Made by a program: the position numbers and the translations under genes. DNA of 39,930 nt from a bacterium BMS3Abin04. Lineage in GTDB: Bacteria > Bacteroidota > Ignavibacteria > Ignavibacteriales > Melioribacteraceae. Positions within the stretch are counted from its first letter, which is position 1. Each line of letters opens with the position of its first letter. A model generated the notes under the pieces. The model ran no database searches, was not told the DNA's origin, and was given only the letters and a program-made list of their open reading frames with translations. This document shows, one piece after another, positions 8,901 to 16,972 of this stretch. The stretch is taken from assembly GCA_002898175.1 (NCBI GenBank), contig BDSW01000208.1, positions 1-39,930 on the forward strand, read 5' to 3'.

Positions 8901-11900
8901 GAAAATTATAAAAAGGCAAATGAAGAACACGAAAATATTATTGAAAACTACAAAGGAAAAATTGATCAAAAATCAGAAGAAGTTAGTAGACTTAATATAA
9001 TTGTAGAAGAACTTGAACGACGTGAAAAACAGAAAAATGAATTTATAGAGAGCCAAGTAAAACAAATTTCGGAGCTTGAAACAATAGAATTAAATCTGAA
9101 AAAACTAGTAGACGAAAAAGAAAGTTTAATTAATGAATTTGAAGAAAAAGTAAATTCCTTAAATTCAACTAAACAAAATCTGGAAAACGAAAAACATAAT
9201 TTAGAAGATAAAATTAGAATTCTTGAACAAAATATTACTGAAAGTAAATTTGAGAATGAAAAACAGATTGAGATAACCAAACAGAAAGAAGAGGTAATAA
9301 ATAATTTAACAACTGAGATTGAAGAACACAAAAACGAAAAAAACAATTATTTTGGAAAGATAAAAGAGCTTGAAGAATCTTTGCTGAATCAGAAATTAAT
9401 GACCGACGAGTTACAGTCCCAAATTACTCAAGCTGTTGATCAAATAAATCAAAAGAACCGGTTGATTCATAATAAAGAGTCCGAAATTGCCAACTTAAAT
9501 GAAGAAATAAATTCACTTCATACTGCTATTGATAATTTTAAGGAGGAAATTGAGCAACAAAGCGAGAAAATTGCACAAATTAGTGTGGTTGAAAAAGAGC
9601 TTACGGATACAAAACGGGAAAAGAATGAATTAATAGAAACATTTAATAATCAAGCTGCTGAGTTAAATTCAAAAGTAAATCACTTAAGTATAGTTAACGC
9701 TGAAAAAAGCGCTGTCATTGAAAATCTTAATGTTAAGATAAAAAGTTTAATAGACGAAAGAGATTCGATAAAAAAATCTTTGGCGGAAAAAGATGTTTTT
9801 GCAGATGAAATGAACAAAAAGGTTGTTGAATATGAATCTAGATTCAGAGCGGTAAATGAAGAAAACGCCGTAAATAAAGAGCTTATTCCAAAATTACGAA
9901 ACGAAATATTATATCTTCGTGAGCGAGAAGCTGATCTGGAAAAAGCCGAAGATGAATATATGAATTTAAATCAAGAGAAATCAAATAAATTAAAAGAACT
10001 TGAATTAAAATTAGATGAATTAAATCAAAAGGCAACCGAAAAAAGCGAAATTGTTGAACGTCAAAGACAAGAAATTAATAAGCTTTTAAGTAATGATTTC
10101 ATGTTAAAAAATAGTCTGGAAGAAAGAGATAAATTTATATCAGAACTTAATACAAGAATAGCTGATTTTGAGAACAGGATAGATATTCTTGAAGAAGATG
10201 ATTATCAAAAAGCCGACGTTATTGAAAGTTTAACCAAGGAAGTTGAAAAACTAAATAAGCAGAAGAAAGAGCTGGAAGAATCAACAAATAATTATCTTAC
10301 AATTATTGAAAGTCTAAAAGATGAAAAAGAAGAACATAAAATTACTGCGGAAAACTATATAGAGTTAGTTGAGAAAAATTCATCGAAACTTAAGGAAAGA
10401 GAAAATCTGTTAAATGAATTACAAGAGAAAGTAGATGAATTAAGCAAAATTGTTCAAGAAAAAGATGAACTTATTAAAGAAAGAGATCAAAAGATTGAAC
10501 ATATTCTAAATGAAGAAGCAAACGTAAAAAATCACTTAGTCGAAAGATCTAAAATACTTGATGAGCTAAACGATCAGATTGCTAATTTAAATAAGAAAAT
10601 TCACTCGCTTGAGAATGAAAATAATGGCAAATCTGAATTGATCGATAATCTTAATAATGCCCTTCAAGAATTACGTAATGAGAAAAGCGAATTTGAAAAC
10701 ATGAAGTTTGAACAGACTAATAATGTTCAAAAACTTGAAGAAAGCATAAATTCACTTAAAGAACACTTAAACGAATATCGGAGCAAAGCGAAACTTCAAA
10801 GTGAAACTATAGATAATCAAAATAAACGAATAAATGAACTTGAAAATAAATTAAATTCAAAGGATTGTGAGTTTAAAGATAAAGAGAAAATGATTTCCAG
10901 ACTAACCAATGAAATTGATAAATTGCAGAAAAACGAGGAAGGATTAAAAGAATCTGAATATAAAATTAACGAATATACCGAGAAGTTTGAAAGCATACAG
11001 AACGAATTGGAGCTTCTTCGGGAAAAATCTGAAAATGATAATAGAGTTCGGAGTGAACAAAAAGAAATAATAGAAAAACAGGAAAAAGAAATTAGCGATT
11101 TGTTAGAAAAACTGAATGAACACGGTAATATCGATAATGATCTATCTGAAGAAACAAAAAAATTACGTGACCAATTAAATTATTATGAATCCATTATCGG
11201 AGAGAAAGAAACTACACTTCAAGAAAAACAAATTCTAATTGATAACTTAAACAGGCAACTGGAAGATATTAATGGGCAACTGTCACAAGACCAATTTAAT
11301 TCCAAAGACAAAGAAGATGAAATAAAAAAAATGCGCGAAGACATTGCCATTCTAAAATCGTTAAATCACGACCTGGAAGATTCAGAGAGTAAAAAAGATC
11401 TCAAAATGGAAGGAATGGCTGATCAGTTAGAAATTCTGAGAACGAAGATTGATGAATATGATTCTAAACTTAAAAACACCGAAAAGGATATTCAAGTTAA
11501 GATGGATCTTATATCAGGTTTAGAAGAGTATATTGAAAAAAATGAACTCGCTTCGAACGGTCAGAAATCTGAAGTTGAAAATCTAACTCAGGAAATGAAA
11601 AATATTAGATCAAGAATTTCCGAATACGAAGATAAAATAAGTTTACTTCAGAATGTTGTTACGGAGAGGGAACAGCAACTTAGTAAGATGAAGTTGGAAA
11701 AAAGAGAAGTTGAAATTAGTGATGAACAGAAGGAACAAATAATTGAACGTCAAGGAGAACAAATCGCGAAGCTGAAAATTTTGGAAGATGAGCTTAAGAA
11801 AATTGAGGAAAGTAAAAATGAACATCAAAAATATTTGGAAAGACAAGTTGAGGAATTGAGAGAAAACATTCTGCTAAGCGAAAGTGAAATTAATCAGAAG

Positions 11901-12575
11901 GAAGATATAATTGAGAGGCAAGTTCAGAAGATTGCCGAATTAGAAGCGCTGATAAGCGAAAATATAGCGGTTGAACCGGAAACAATGATCCAACCGGTGA
12001 ATAATGAGATTGCTGATGTCAAAACTCCTCAAAATAAAACGGGTGAAGAAGATAAGCATGATATTGATCTTGGAAATAATTTAGATGCAATTGAAGATGA
12101 AGAAAAATATCAAATTAGTAATGTAGATGATATGTCGGAACCGATAAATGAAACTTCCGATGAGGGCGAATTAACTGAAACTATAGAGCAGTATGATGAA
12201 ACAAATGCTGAAAGCTTTTTAGAAAAGTCTACTGAAGAATTTGCATGTACATTTAAAGACGGAATTAGTATTGTTACGGTAAATTTACCAAGAGCTACAA
12301 TGGAAAAAGCTGTCGACTTAAAAGACTTTATTCAAAAAGTTGTGGATGAAAACGGGAATAATTTAATCCTGGATTTATCACGAAGTGAATTTGTAGACTC
12401 AACAGTACTCGGAGTTTTGGTAAGTGCACTTAAGAAAGCAAAAGCTGCCGGCGGAAATTTAATTTTAGTCTGGGATGACCAAACCGAGTCTTCAATGTTC
12501 TATATTACAAGAATGGATAAAGTGTTTACAATCTGCAAAACAGTAAGTGAAGCATTGTTATGTTTTGACGAATAA
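5931..12575 (+). CDS. Giant cNMP-binding-like / coiled-coil / STAS protein (2214 residues)
   Basis: Three parts are visible. Residues ~14-130 are a cyclic-nucleotide-binding (CRP/PKA-type) beta barrel (EGEVLFRDGDQANSIYLILDGEI, then FFGQDEFFLKAPRKSTAV). Its phosphate-binding cassette is atypical: the usual Glu of FGE is Gln83, and K93-S94 follow Arg92 where a small residue then Ala is usual, so canonical cAMP/cGMP binding is uncertain. There is no helix-turn-helix. Residues ~187-2010 are near-continuous coiled coil, rich in E/K/N/L, with no tryptophan and a single proline (P1320). Residues ~2010-2100 are an acidic linker. Residues ~2103-2214 are a STAS domain (LILDLSRSEFVDSTVLGVL), as in anti-sigma-factor antagonists, keeping the serine (S2157) that SpoIIAA-type proteins phosphorylate. 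No signal peptide or membrane segment is seen, so it should be cytoplasmic. At 0.15 nm per residue the rod would be about 270 nm. A structural or scaffold protein joining a small-molecule sensor to a partner-switch domain is an inference. Confidence 0.9.
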   Translation: MQNNLNLALKSNELFKNADLTNFDPHELKIKMITLREGEVLFRDGDQANSIYLILDGEINLLKRKAIGKTSSFILSQNEFFGQDEFFLKAPRKSTAVALKDSYIAELFRKDLNNLLQNYDQIFNNIKKSVSNIDKYTKEQLEQLVERARQEALGLVQPPKPSIYEIDAKNERNEDKEFDQKKENKPLDEEINNLKVELNELKKDNKFYSKVILEKDNLINMLNLKLSELENKSYEKSENENNLKSLIEEQKRSILELRNKNAEYEQKYSTQRNIVEDQSQKLKNNLNKQRELEEELENRNGAIERLQNNIEELKEELENTKHGEYSKDEQVTELRGTVKELEARIVQLDKEKTEFIESKTEDTQSILNRNSELENQIAELNEKLSEFEQKISVQENVVEDQSKKLKDNLNRQRELEEELENRNGAIERLQNNVEELKEELENTKHGEYSKDEQVNELRETVQELESRISQLNQEKSEILESKTEETQSILNRNNELENQIAELNEKLNEFDKNIKDSENENVQKDNFINTLNVKVEELNQKIESFDDVQAENINIIENQKEHLNELQLKLNKLLDDSKLQELTIKNQKEKILEFKALEAKYIAAERAKNEILGDQSYKLVELEKLNEEYINKLDQKESQLNEIKEKVNRFENEIEIFEDQLKQKTGLINEQNGLIEELKESENKLNEEKRNNRTLIDNLNVQVTKISEYKTELEKKIELKNSELKELQNNIENLRNSEMELKFTVQETNQLLDKKEYQIEELNSQRENLIAENTDKRNSIDDLNNKLSDLTGQLKTALADYRQSVSKLTESENIIANLRSENEQVKDNLEKTKQFVDQKLNELNELSFKLNEQQKSIEEKNDQLHKLNIRINEFEATELQLRESEKEKVDTIQKLNDNIVHLNQRIVDLAASEQEKEETLQKYTAKITELESKTKELVKSEEEKNNIIVKQTHLIAELENTIAEQKQLEKQKDKVLEQLNIEVHNLNAKVENYKKANEEHENIIENYKGKIDQKSEEVSRLNIIVEELERREKQKNEFIESQVKQISELETIELNLKKLVDEKESLINEFEEKVNSLNSTKQNLENEKHNLEDKIRILEQNITESKFENEKQIEITKQKEEVINNLTTEIEEHKNEKNNYFGKIKELEESLLNQKLMTDELQSQITQAVDQINQKNRLIHNKESEIANLNEEINSLHTAIDNFKEEIEQQSEKIAQISVVEKELTDTKREKNELIETFNNQAAELNSKVNHLSIVNAEKSAVIENLNVKIKSLIDERDSIKKSLAEKDVFADEMNKKVVEYESRFRAVNEENAVNKELIPKLRNEILYLREREADLEKAEDEYMNLNQEKSNKLKELELKLDELNQKATEKSEIVERQRQEINKLLSNDFMLKNSLEERDKFISELNTRIADFENRIDILEEDDYQKADVIESLTKEVEKLNKQKKELEESTNNYLTIIESLKDEKEEHKITAENYIELVEKNSSKLKERENLLNELQEKVDELSKIVQEKDELIKERDQKIEHILNEEANVKNHLVERSKILDELNDQIANLNKKIHSLENENNGKSELIDNLNNALQELRNEKSEFENMKFEQTNNVQKLEESINSLKEHLNEYRSKAKLQSETIDNQNKRINELENKLNSKDCEFKDKEKMISRLTNEIDKLQKNEEGLKESEYKINEYTEKFESIQNELELLREKSENDNRVRSEQKEIIEKQEKEISDLLEKLNEHGNIDNDLSEETKKLRDQLNYYESIIGEKETTLQEKQILIDNLNRQLEDINGQLSQDQFNSKDKEDEIKKMREDIAILKSLNHDLEDSESKKDLKMEGMADQLEILRTKIDEYDSKLKNTEKDIQVKMDLISGLEEYIEKNELASNGQKSEVENLTQEMKNIRSRISEYEDKISLLQNVVTEREQQLSKMKLEKREVEISDEQKEQIIERQGEQIAKLKILEDELKKIEESKNEHQKYLERQVEELRENILLSESEINQKEDIIERQVQKIAELEALISENIAVEPETMIQPVNNEIADVKTPQNKTGEEDKHDIDLGNNLDAIEDEEKYQISNVDDMSEPINETSDEGELTETIEQYDETNAESFLEKSTEEFACTFKDGISIVTVNLPRATMEKAVDLKDFIQKVVDENGNNLILDLSRSEFVDSTVLGVLVSALKKAKAAGGNLILVWDDQTESSMFYITRMDKVFTICKTVSEALLCFDE
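6723..7460 (+). repeat. Tandem 369-bp duplication inside the giant coiled coil
   Basis: Two head-to-tail copies of 369 bp (123 codons): 6723-7091 (residues 265-387) and 7092-7460 (388-510). Several anchors recur at exactly 369 bp (GACCAAAG, GGTGCAAT, CATGG[T/C]GAATATTC, AAAATCAGAT). The proteins share long blocks such as RELEEELENRNGAIERLQNN and KHGEYSKDEQV, while third positions differ widely, so the event is not very recent. A length of 123 equals sixteen heptads plus one eleven-residue hendecad, which keeps the coiled coil in register. Confidence 0.95.
8580..8999 (+). repeat. Five 28-residue coiled-coil units
   Basis: Residues 884-1023 of the giant protein divide into five consecutive units of exactly 28 residues (four heptads). 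They start at SEKEKVDTI, SEQEKEETL, SEEEKNNII, LEKQKDKVL and ANEEHENII, each with an acidic/basic head, an I/L core and a Lys/Glu tail. The next similar motif (REKQKNEFI) is offset by seven residues. A 28-residue charge period is known from filament-forming rods such as myosin. The unit boundaries are read directly; filament assembly is inference. Confidence 0.7.
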
Positions 12576-12912
12576 GGAGTGGATTCAAAGTTTATATTAG
12601 TAAAAGATAATAAAGAGAACTTCTTCTTAAGAATTTAAATACCTTTTTAAGGTTTATAATTGATTTGTTTTTTTTCTGATAACATGGTGTTTTGAATATC
12701 GCTACATAAAAGACGTTATTAAATAATAAGAAATCAAGTTAAAAATTTTCTTAAAGTATTCTTCCGGAAATCCAACCTATAGCACTTAAACAATTTAGCA
12801 AGATAAAACATTGAATTTAATGTTATAAAATTGTAATTTTGTAGTTCTTTTTTTAGACTTTATTTTACTCTATTAAAAGAGTAATCTGTGAAAGCAAAAG
12901 GTAAGTTAAGTA
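12576..12912. other. Intergenic region before mnmE (337 bp)
   Basis: AT-rich sequence with several T-runs. I see no GC-rich hairpin that would terminate the giant gene, no tRNA and no small ORF with a credible start. The mnmE promoter is probably here. AAAGGTAAG, about ten bases before the mnmE ATG, is a plausible ribosome-binding site. Confidence 0.5.
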
Positions 12913-14271
12913 ATGCTTTACTCTCATGAAGATACTATCACGGCAATTGCAACCCCAATAGGAGTTGGAGCTATTTCTGTTATTCGTGTCAGCGGTTCCC
13001 AAAGTATAGAAAAGGTTGATTCTATTTTTCGTGGAAAGAAAAAACTTGAGGACTCAAAATCACATACAATTCATTACGGGAGAATATATTCTCAATCGAA
13101 CGAAGTTATTGATGACGTTTTGATTTCGATATTCAAAAAACCTAATTCTTATACCGGTGAAGATTCGATTGAAATAAGTACCCACGGAAACCCGTTGATT
13201 ACACAAAAGATTATTGATGCTTTGCTGGAAAACAATGTTCGCCTGGCGGAGCCGGGTGAATTTACAAAAAGAGCTTTTCTAAACGGACGGATGGATTTGG
13301 CTCAAGCCGAAGCCGTGGCTGATGTTATAAATTCAAGGACGGAAGTTTCGCTACACGGAGCAAGAAATCAATTGGATGGATTACTTTCAAAGAAAATTGA
13401 TTTATTGAGGGAAATGCTTATACACTCTTCTTCTCTTATTGAACTTGAACTGGATTTTGCCGAAGAGGATATTCAATTTGTTTCACTCAAGGAAGTAAAA
13501 GAAGAAATTGAAGATATAATTGCAGAAATTGAGGAATTATTGAAAAGTTATTCATTTGGGAAAATTGTACGTGATGGAGTAAAAGTAGCTTTGGTTGGAC
13601 AACCCAATGTGGGCAAATCTTCTCTCTTAAACTATATGTTAAAAGAATCAAGAGCTATTGTTAGTCACATTCCCGGAACTACAAGAGATGTTATTAGCGA
13701 AGAAATTTCCGTGGAAGGGTTGTTTATAAAATTGTTTGATACCGCCGGTATCCGTTTTGCTGAAGATGATATTGAAAAGGAAGGAGTTGAGAGAAGCAGA
13801 CAAGCAATTGAGAATGCAGATATAGTGATTTATATGTTTGATGTAACTTCAGATTTTGGGTTGGAGCTTTATGAAGAAATAGAGAAGACTATTCCTGAAG
13901 ATAGAATAATTACAGTAGCTAATAAAATTGATTTAGGTAAGGATTTAAGTCATTCAGCTGATGCTGAAATTTCCGCTTTAACCGGAGAAGGGATACCCGA
14001 ATTATTTAGTCTGCTTAAGGAGATATCCCTTGGCTCGAATATTTATACGGAAAAATCAGCCGTTGTTTCTTCTTTGCGGCATTATAATATCTTGAAAAAA
14101 GCAAAAGAGAATTTATTTAGTGCCGTAAAATCTATTGAAAACAAACTAAGTGGTGAGTTTATTGCTGTCGATTTGAGAAATGCGGAAAATTTATTAGGAG
14201 AAATTATTGGGAAGGTATCTACAGATGATATACTTAATAATATTTTCTCTAAGTTTTGTATTGGGAAATAA
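12913..14271 (+). CDS. mnmE: tRNA modification GTPase MnmE
   Basis: A 452-residue MnmE, full family length. With MnmG it installs the aminomethyl-type group on U34 of tRNAs reading split codon boxes. The N-terminal tetrahydrofolate-binding domain carries DTITAIATPIGVGAISVIRVSG and SYTGEDSIEISTHG. The Ras-like G domain inserted in the helical domain shows G1 GQPNVGKS (229-236), G2 GTTRD (255-259), G3 DTAG (276-279) and G4 NKID (337-340). The protein ends with the conserved FCIGK, whose cysteine is needed for modification. The stop codon is one base from a parS-like site, and mnmG follows after 117 bp, so the two partner proteins are probably co-expressed. Confidence 0.98.
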   Translation: MLYSHEDTITAIATPIGVGAISVIRVSGSQSIEKVDSIFRGKKKLEDSKSHTIHYGRIYSQSNEVIDDVLISIFKKPNSYTGEDSIEISTHGNPLITQKIIDALLENNVRLAEPGEFTKRAFLNGRMDLAQAEAVADVINSRTEVSLHGARNQLDGLLSKKIDLLREMLIHSSSLIELELDFAEEDIQFVSLKEVKEEIEDIIAEIEELLKSYSFGKIVRDGVKVALVGQPNVGKSSLLNYMLKESRAIVSHIPGTTRDVISEEISVEGLFIKLFDTAGIRFAEDDIEKEGVERSRQAIENADIVIYMFDVTSDFGLELYEEIEKTIPEDRIITVANKIDLGKDLSHSADAEISALTGEGIPELFSLLKEISLGSNIYTEKSAVVSSLRHYNILKKAKENLFSAVKSIENKLSGEFIAVDLRNAENLLGEIIGKVSTDDILNNIFSKFCIGK

Positions 14272-14272
14272 C

Positions 14273-14288
14273 TGTTTCACGTGGAACA
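14273..14288. promoter_or_regulatory. parS site (ParB-binding), exact consensus
   Basis: TGTTTCACGTGGAACA; on the other strand it reads TGTTCCACGTGAAACA, identical to the Bacillus subtilis parS consensus. It begins one base after the mnmE stop codon. parS sites nucleate ParB for chromosome segregation and cluster around the origin, and the mnmE-mnmG-rsmG region is a common place for them. parA and parB are not in this window. Confidence 0.85.
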
Positions 14289-14340
14289 AATTGGGCTGAT
14301 GATTTAAAAGTCGATAAATTTGTTCTAAAAATTTTTGGAA

Positions 14341-14356
14341 TGTTTCACGTGAAACT
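14341..14356. promoter_or_regulatory. Second parS-like site, 15/16
   Basis: TGTTTCACGTGAAACT matches the symmetric parS sequence TGTTTCACGTGAAACA at 15 of 16 positions. It is 68 bp from the first site, both in the 117-bp mnmE-mnmG gap. An imperfect inverted repeat (TTGGGCTGAT at about 14291, ATCAGTCCCAA at about 14362) brackets the gap between the sites. Close spacing of two sites supports a real ParB-loading locus. Confidence 0.75.
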
Positions 14357-14388
14357 GATATAATCAGTCCCAAGCAATGTAAATAAAA

Positions 14389-16275
14389 ATGGTAAACATG
14401 CTTAATTATGATGTAATTGTAATTGGTGCAGGACATGCAGGAATAGAGGCGGCTATTGCTTCTGCACGAATGGGCTGTTCTGTAGCTCTAATTACAATGG
14501 AGAAAAAGGCAATAGGCAGAATGTCTTGTAATCCTGCGATTGGCGGAAGTGCAAAGGGGCATATTGTTCATGAAATAGATGCTCTTGGCGGAATAATGGG
14601 ATTAATTGCCGACAGAACAGGAATTCAATTTAGAACCTTGAATAAATCTAAGGGTCCGTCTGTATGGGCTGGTCGCTGCCAATCGGATAGAAAATTATAT
14701 TCGGAAGAAGCCGGGGAAGTTGTTTTCGGTACACAAAATCTGGATGTAATTGAAGATTCCGTTAATGAAGCATTTGAAGAAAACAAAAAGATTGTTGGCG
14801 TAAAAACCGAAAAAGGGAAAGAGATAAATTGTAAAGCTCTTATTGTTGCATCCGGTACTTTTTTAAATGGAGTAATGTACACGGGTACCGACCCGAAAAT
14901 TGGTGGAAGATTTGGTGAACGTGCCGCGATTGGTTTAACAAAATCATTTTTGGATATGGGATTTGTTGCCGATAGGTTAAAAACGGGGACACCACCACGA
15001 CTTAAAAAGAACTCAATTGATTTTAGTGTATTAGAGGAACAACCGGGAGATGAAAATCCCCAGCCCTTTTCGCACAGAACGGATATTAAAAATTTTCCGG
15101 TTCTGCCACAAGTCTCATGTCACTTGACTTATACCGATGAGCATGTGCACAAAATTCTTGAGAAGGGTTTTGATAGGTCACCGATGTTTAAGGGACTTAT
15201 CACAGGTGTTGGTCCGAGATATTGCCCTTCCATTGAAGATAAAATTGTAAGATTTGCAGATAAACCCAGACATCAATTATTTTTAGAACCGGAGGGCTTG
15301 GACAGTGATCTAATTTATTTGAATGGGTTTTCTTCCTCTCTTCCTGAAGAAATTCAATTTGAAGCCGTAAGAGCAATTCAAGGACTTGAAAATATTGAAA
15401 TGGCTCGACCGGGTTATGCGGTTGAATATGATTATTTCCCTCCTTATCAAGTTGATTTAACTTTAGAAACTAAGCTTATTAAGGGTTTATACTTTGCAGG
15501 ACAAATTAATGGAACTTCAGGTTACGAGGAAGCTGCAGGTCAGGGACTTGTAGCAGGAATAAATGCAACTCTTAAAATTCAAGGACGAGAAGAGTTTGTG
15601 CTTAAAAGAAGTGAAGCTTACATTGGAGTTTTAATTGATGATTTAGTCGGAAAATCAACCGATGAACCGTACAGAATGTTTACTTCAAGAGCTGAGCATA
15701 GATTGATTTTGCGCCAAGATAATGCGGAAAGACGCTTGGTGAAATTTGGCTATGATTTTGGATTAGTATCAAAAGAATTATACAATGAGTTCAAGAAGAG
15801 TGAAGAACTGATGATTCAAGGTATCGATTTCGCTTCAAACTTAAGAATTAGTCCGAAAAATATAAACGGATTTCTGGCATCACAAAATTCATCGGTTATA
15901 GGTAACGGGGAAACAATAAGTAAACTGGTGAAGAGACCGGAATTAAAATTAAAAAATATTTTGGAAACATTAGACAAAAGTAGATTTCCACTTGTCGAGC
16001 CTTTACTAAATAATGAAGAATTATTGCAGAAATTAGAGATTGAGTTAAAGTATGAAGGATATATTAAGCGACAATATGAACTTGTTGAGAAAATGGAAAA
16101 ACTTGAGAACACAAAAATACCTTTAAACTACGATTATCACAATTTGAATACTATATCGGTTGAAGCTAGGGAGAAATTAGCGAAAGTACAACCACGTTCT
16201 ATCGGTCAAGCTTCGCGTATTTCCGGAGTTTCACCGGCTGACATTTCCATATTAACGGTTTATTTAAAAAATTAA
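14389..16275 (+). CDS. mnmG: tRNA uridine-5-carboxymethylaminomethyl modification enzyme MnmG (GidA)
   Basis: A 628-residue FAD-dependent partner of MnmE. VIVIGAGHAGIEAA (GAGHAG 13-18) is the FAD-binding Rossmann motif. SCNPAIGGSAKGH (46-58) and DRLKTGTPPRL are family signatures, and the C-terminal helical region (ISGVSPADISIL) that binds MnmE and tRNA is intact. Two in-frame ATG codons (14389 and 14398) could start translation; neither has a strong Shine-Dalgarno, and the second gives the shorter N-terminus usual in the family. The gene lies directly downstream of the two parS-like sites, so bound ParB could affect its transcription. rsmG follows after 16 bp. Confidence 0.98.
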   Translation: MVNMLNYDVIVIGAGHAGIEAAIASARMGCSVALITMEKKAIGRMSCNPAIGGSAKGHIVHEIDALGGIMGLIADRTGIQFRTLNKSKGPSVWAGRCQSDRKLYSEEAGEVVFGTQNLDVIEDSVNEAFEENKKIVGVKTEKGKEINCKALIVASGTFLNGVMYTGTDPKIGGRFGERAAIGLTKSFLDMGFVADRLKTGTPPRLKKNSIDFSVLEEQPGDENPQPFSHRTDIKNFPVLPQVSCHLTYTDEHVHKILEKGFDRSPMFKGLITGVGPRYCPSIEDKIVRFADKPRHQLFLEPEGLDSDLIYLNGFSSSLPEEIQFEAVRAIQGLENIEMARPGYAVEYDYFPPYQVDLTLETKLIKGLYFAGQINGTSGYEEAAGQGLVAGINATLKIQGREEFVLKRSEAYIGVLIDDLVGKSTDEPYRMFTSRAEHRLILRQDNAERRLVKFGYDFGLVSKELYNEFKKSEELMIQGIDFASNLRISPKNINGFLASQNSSVIGNGETISKLVKRPELKLKNILETLDKSRFPLVEPLLNNEELLQKLEIELKYEGYIKRQYELVEKMEKLENTKIPLNYDYHNLNTISVEAREKLAKVQPRSIGQASRISGVSPADISILTVYLKN

Positions 16276-16291
16276 ATTTAGGGGGTTTCTC

Positions 16292-16972
16292 TTGCTGCAG
16301 ACAGAAACATATTTAATGGAACTTAAAAGGTTGTTTTGGGAAAACAGTCTTAGCGTAAACGATTATCAACTTGAAAGGTTGGCACATTTCGCAGATATTG
16401 TTGTAGAAAAAAACAAAGATATTAATTTGATTTCAAGAAAGGATATAAATAATATTATTGAAAATCACATTTTTATATCAGCCTATATTTCGGAATTTTT
16501 GCCGGAACGTGCCTCGCGTTTTTTAGATATTGGTACGGGTGGAGGGTTTCCCGGTATTCCGCTTGCTGTTGTTAAACCCTTAATGCGAGGTGTCTTGGCG
16601 GACTCCACTACAAAGAAAATTGGCGCTGTTAAAGAGTTTATCCATGAACTTAAATTGGCTAATGTAACTGCAGAAAATTGCAGAGTTGAGAGCGAGGAGT
16701 TTAAACAGAAATATGACAATACATTTGACTTAATTGTGAGTAGATCAACTGTTCCTCTTATACTTTTATTCAGGTATGCGTTGCCATTAATCAAAGAAAA
16801 GGCTTATTTGATGACAATAAAAGGCGGAAACTTAACACATGAATTTAAAACAGCTGAAATGAAATATAAGTCTCATATTAAAAAATCAACTATTTTTGAA
16901 CTGGCTTACAAACCGACAAACGTAAGGAATGAAAAGGGTAAAAGACTAATATTACTGGAAATTACCAAATGA
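16292..16972 (+). CDS. rsmG: 16S rRNA m7G527 methyltransferase RsmG (GidB)
   Basis: A 226-residue SAM-dependent methyltransferase that modifies G527 of 16S rRNA (E. coli numbering); loss gives low-level streptomycin resistance in other bacteria. The SAM-binding motif LDIGTGGGFPGIP is at residues 78-90. FADIVVEKNKDINLISRKD (33-51) is the usual RsmG N-terminal phrase. The start is taken as TTG at 16292 because AGGGGG at 16280-16285 sits six bases upstream; the first in-frame ATG is eight codons later. It follows mnmG closely and overlaps murQ by four bases (ATGA), indicating one operon and translational coupling. Confidence 0.96.
   Translation: MLQTETYLMELKRLFWENSLSVNDYQLERLAHFADIVVEKNKDINLISRKDINNIIENHIFISAYISEFLPERASRFLDIGTGGGFPGIPLAVVKPLMRGVLADSTTKKIGAVKEFIHELKLANVTAENCRVESEEFKQKYDNTFDLIVSRSTVPLILLFRYALPLIKEKAYLMTIKGGNLTHEFKTAEMKYKSHIKKSTIFELAYKPTNVRNEKGKRLILLEITK

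Noticed and set aside
7024-11846. Several 60-126 codon minus-strand frames inside the giant gene
   Set aside because: They are phenylalanine/leucine-rich mirror images of Glu/Lys-rich coiled-coil codons on the other strand.
5931-12575. Giant gene as an SMC, RecN or myosin-type ATPase
   Set aside because: No Walker A/B, signature or hinge motifs were found at either end; the ends are a cNMP-like barrel and a STAS domain.
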